From positions 62,001 to 126,000 of the forward strand of contig NZ_JACSPU010000002.1 of NCBI RefSeq assembly GCF_014836985.1: a DNA stretch of 64,000 nt, given 5' to 3'. Shown one piece after another: positions 61,949 through 64,000 of the stretch; position 1 is the first letter of the stretch; every line of letters starts with the position of its first letter. The notes below the pieces were generated by a model, which saw nothing but the letters and a program-made list of their open reading frames with translations, made no database searches and had not been told where the DNA came from. The stretch is from Planococcus wigleyi (GTDB lineage: Bacteria; Bacillota; Bacilli; Bacillales_A; Planococcaceae). The translations under genes were made by a program, and so were the position numbers.

Positions 61949-62947
61949 CAACAGCAAGTAAATGAAATATGGAGCTCCGATCAATGCAGCCATGATGCCT
62001 GCTGGGATTCCGGAAGGCTCGAGCAGGTTCCGGCCGACGGTATCCGCCAGCAGCAGCAGCCAGCCGCCGATCAGGATGGCAAGCGGCAAGAACAGCTGAT
62101 GGCGTGGACCTACAATGGATTTAGCGATATGAGGAGCCATCAGGCCAATGAAGGCGATTCCTCCGGTAACTGACACAGCGGACGCCGCCAACGCGACAGC
62201 CGCCAGCAAAAGGACGACCCGCTCTTTCTCAATGGATACGCCGATGCCGACAGCAACAGGATCGCTGAGACCGAGGACGTTCATCCGATTGGCTTTGTAC
62301 AAAGTGAACGGAATGAGCACCAGCAGCCAAGGAAGGATGGCCACAATAAACGGCCAATCGGCTCCCCAAATATTGCCGGCCAGCCAATTGGCGATAAAAT
62401 CGACTTTTTCTGGTTCCGCCGAAGAAATCAAGACAATCATGACTCCCGACAAGGCCATGGAAAACCCGATTCCGACAAGCACAAGGCGGATCGGCTGCAA
62501 GCCTGTGGTGCGGGAGTAAGAAAAGGCATAGATCAATGCAGCGGTCGCAAGGGCTCCACAAAATGCCACGATTGGCATCAAATAGACAAAAGATCCGGCC
62601 TCTACCGGAATGAACAAGAAGAAAATCGCAATGGCGACGCCGGCACCGGAATTGATGCCAATGATTCCCGGGTCTGCCAGGTCATTGCGCGTTACGCTCT
62701 GCAAAATTGCACCTGACAAAGCCAGTGCCATCCCGGCCAGAAGCGTGATCAAAATGCGCGGCAGCCGGATGGAAAACAGGATAAATTCTTCTTTAAATGT
62801 GCCTTGACCGAGAATTGCCGGCACTAATCGATCATAGGAGATAGGGGAGTAGCCAAGCCCCATGCTGGCAATGGCCGTCAACAAAATCAATGCCAGCAAA
62901 GAATAATACGAAATTCGTTGTTTTTTACGCAAGCTTGGGTGCATCAT
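61940..62947 (-). CDS. FecCD-family iron-siderophore ABC permease (second subunit)
   Basis: A 335-residue permease with about ten transmembrane helices, BtuC/FhuB class. Signature parts: RLPRILITLLAGMALALSGAILQSVTRNDLADPGIIGINSGAG, GGIAFIGLMAPHIAKSIVGPRHQ (ATPase-contact loop) and DTVGRNLLEPSGIPAGIMAALIGAPYFIYLL. It overlaps the preceding permease by 4 bases; the two would form the heterodimeric channel of a catecholate- or hydroxamate-type ferric siderophore importer (YfiZ/YfhA-like). No ATPase or binding protein follows in view. Confidence 0.93.
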   Translation of the reverse strand: MMHPSLRKKQRISYYSLLALILLTAIASMGLGYSPISYDRLVPAILGQGTFKEEFILFSIRLPRILITLLAGMALALSGAILQSVTRNDLADPGIIGINSGAGVAIAIFFLFIPVEAGSFVYLMPIVAFCGALATAALIYAFSYSRTTGLQPIRLVLVGIGFSMALSGVMIVLISSAEPEKVDFIANWLAGNIWGADWPFIVAILPWLLVLIPFTLYKANRMNVLGLSDPVAVGIGVSIEKERVVLLLAAVALAASAVSVTGGIAFIGLMAPHIAKSIVGPRHQLFLPLAILIGGWLLLLADTVGRNLLEPSGIPAGIMAALIGAPYFIYLLLKK

Positions 62948-63942
62948 GCGAATGCTTTGCCTCCTTTACGGACAATGACCAGGAAGAACGGCAAGCCGAT
63001 AATCGCGATGATCGCTGCCACCGGCGTTTCAAACGGTGCATTGATCGTCCGGCCGATCAAGTCGGCGAGCAGCATGAAAATAGCTCCAGCCACTGCCGAC
63101 ATCGGGATGATGAAACGGTAATCGGTCCCGACGATTGCCCGTACCACATGCGGAATCATTAAGCCGATAAACGCCATATTGCCGGCAAGCGCAACGGCAG
63201 CACCCGCAAGGAGCGTAATGACGACAAAGAGAATCGCCTTGACCTGAGCCGTTTTCTGGCCGAGGCCGATGGCGGCTTCTTCACTTAAGCTGAGGATGGT
63301 CAGCTGGCGAGACAGCAGCAGCGCAATCACCAAGGACACGGCGATAAACGGAACCACTACCTGCAGCTGGCCCCAAGAAGTGCCGATCAATCCGCCGGCT
63401 GTCCATTGGGAAACATTTTTGGAGATATTGAAATACAGGCCGATTCCTTCAGCAATCGCTGTCAGGAAGGCAGATATGGCTGCACCGGCAAGAACAATCC
63501 GGAAAGGCGAAAATCCGCCTTTTTTTGCGGCACCAATACCGAACACTAAAGCAGCACCGGCTGCAGCTCCGATAAAGCAGGCAATCATGATGCCGAAATA
63601 ATTGGCAGCCGGAATGAAAGCCAACGTGAAGGCTAACGCCGCGTTAGCACCTGCGGTCAAACCGAGAAGGCCTGGGTCAGCCAGCGGATTACGGGTCATG
63701 CCCTGCATCATCGCGCCCGATACAGCAAGAGCAGCACCGACAAAAATGGCGGCAATTTCGCGCGGCAGCCGGATCTCCCGAATGACCCCAATGCCGTCAC
63801 TGGAGCTGGTTGAAAATAACGCCAGCCCTACTTCTTTCAGACTGATATCTGCCGCTCCAAAAATCAAGGAAATGACCAGTGTCAGCACTAGCAGGAGCAG
63901 GCTTAAAATAAATTTAATGGGAAAGGAAACTTTAGGGCTCAT
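62944..63942 (-). CDS. FecCD-family iron-siderophore ABC permease (first subunit)
   Basis: A 332-residue partner permease with the same fold: RLPREIAAIFVGAALAVSGAMMQGMTRNPLADPGLLGLTAGAN, NMAFIGLMIPHVVRAIVGTDYR and DLIGRTINAPFETPVAAIIAIIGLPFFLVIVRKG. Its start is preceded by a modest AGGAAAAG. A hairpin lies 27 bases upstream, so an upstream gene outside the window, possibly the binding protein, may be read into this pair through an attenuator. No Fur box is visible between the hairpin and the start. Confidence 0.93.
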   Translation of the reverse strand: MSPKVSFPIKFILSLLLLVLTLVISLIFGAADISLKEVGLALFSTSSSDGIGVIREIRLPREIAAIFVGAALAVSGAMMQGMTRNPLADPGLLGLTAGANAALAFTLAFIPAANYFGIMIACFIGAAAGAALVFGIGAAKKGGFSPFRIVLAGAAISAFLTAIAEGIGLYFNISKNVSQWTAGGLIGTSWGQLQVVVPFIAVSLVIALLLSRQLTILSLSEEAAIGLGQKTAQVKAILFVVITLLAGAAVALAGNMAFIGLMIPHVVRAIVGTDYRFIIPMSAVAGAIFMLLADLIGRTINAPFETPVAAIIAIIGLPFFLVIVRKGGKAFA

Positions 63943-63964
63943 TCATCATCATCTTTTCCTGAGA

Positions 63965-63998
63965 ATAAAAGAGGAATTCTAAAATCAGAATTCCTCTT
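63965..63998 (-). terminator. Hairpin upstream of the siderophore permeases
   Basis: A perfect 12-bp stem (63969-63980 with 63987-63998), 6-nt loop, followed on the minus strand by TTTTATTCTC. Probably an intercistronic terminator/attenuator of a gene beyond the edge. Confidence 0.72.
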
Positions 63999-64000
63999 CT

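Noticed and set aside
1..64000. CRISPR arrays, tRNA/rRNA genes, insertion sequences, prophage
   Set aside because: No regularly spaced repeats, cloverleaf-like sequences, transposase or phage-type proteins were seen.

Overview
The window reads as chromosomal DNA of a low-to-mid GC Bacillota, most likely a Planococcaceae member (Planococcus-like). This is an inference from Bacillus-type SD sites and intrinsic terminators, Bacillus-type regulators (GlcT/RAT, S-box, CcpA-like cre, PhoP-like box) and the protein families present; I could not run a taxonomic search. I see no phage, insertion sequence, CRISPR array, tRNA or rRNA.

Layout. 1-3.2 kb: partial glycerate kinase, a YdeI/OmdA protein, a membrane-tailed XRE regulator and a LURP-one protein. 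3.4-7.3 kb: a decayed envelope-stress block (response-regulator stub joined by deletion to half of an ABC ATPase, then a frameshifted permease), followed by an intact VanZ-like/response-regulator/kinase operon. 7.5-12.8 kb: mannitol operon mtlA-mtlR-mtlD with a cre-like site on its promoter. 13-16.9 kb: mqo, an O-methyltransferase, an ECF S component and an EEP-family hydrolase. 17-20 kb: ptsG and glcT with a RAT/terminator leader. 20.3-25 kb: HAD phosphatase, CDF transporter, and a YeeE/YedE transporter divergent from selenouridine synthase mnmH. 25.1-25.2 kb: an intergenic repeat. 25.4-31.9 kb: SNF2 helicase, Nudix hydrolase, ilvE, Bcr/CflA exporter. 32-38.6 kb: alkaline phosphatase behind a PhoP-type box, lipoprotein, HAAS protein, cstA, TerA/TerD protein. 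38.6-43.1 kb: proBA with an ARG-box-like palindrome and a leader terminator, a DUF4395 protein and mgtE. 43.2-50.2 kb: the most interesting region, a c-di-GMP-I riboswitch in front of a secreted glycosidase-like protein, then a membrane HEAT protein, a processive GT2 and a convergent 1066-residue membrane-anchored glycosidase-like protein. 50.3-59.9 kb: methionine salvage, mtnW-X-B-D and mtnK-A facing apart, each behind its own SAM-I riboswitch, with a sugar-type ABC transporter fused onto mtnKA as a candidate methylthioribose importer. 60-64 kb: a RibD-C/DHFR-like protein, an EAL phosphodiesterase and two FecCD siderophore permeases.

How the parts fit. Sugar PTS uptake (mannitol, glucose) sits with carbon-state control. 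The mtn block closes a methylthioribose-to-methionine pathway under SAM control, apart from the final transamination. The exopolysaccharide-like block is linked to c-di-GMP by its riboswitch, and an EAL enzyme that could degrade the signal lies 10 kb away. Start codons were chosen by SD spacing and often differ from the longest open frame.
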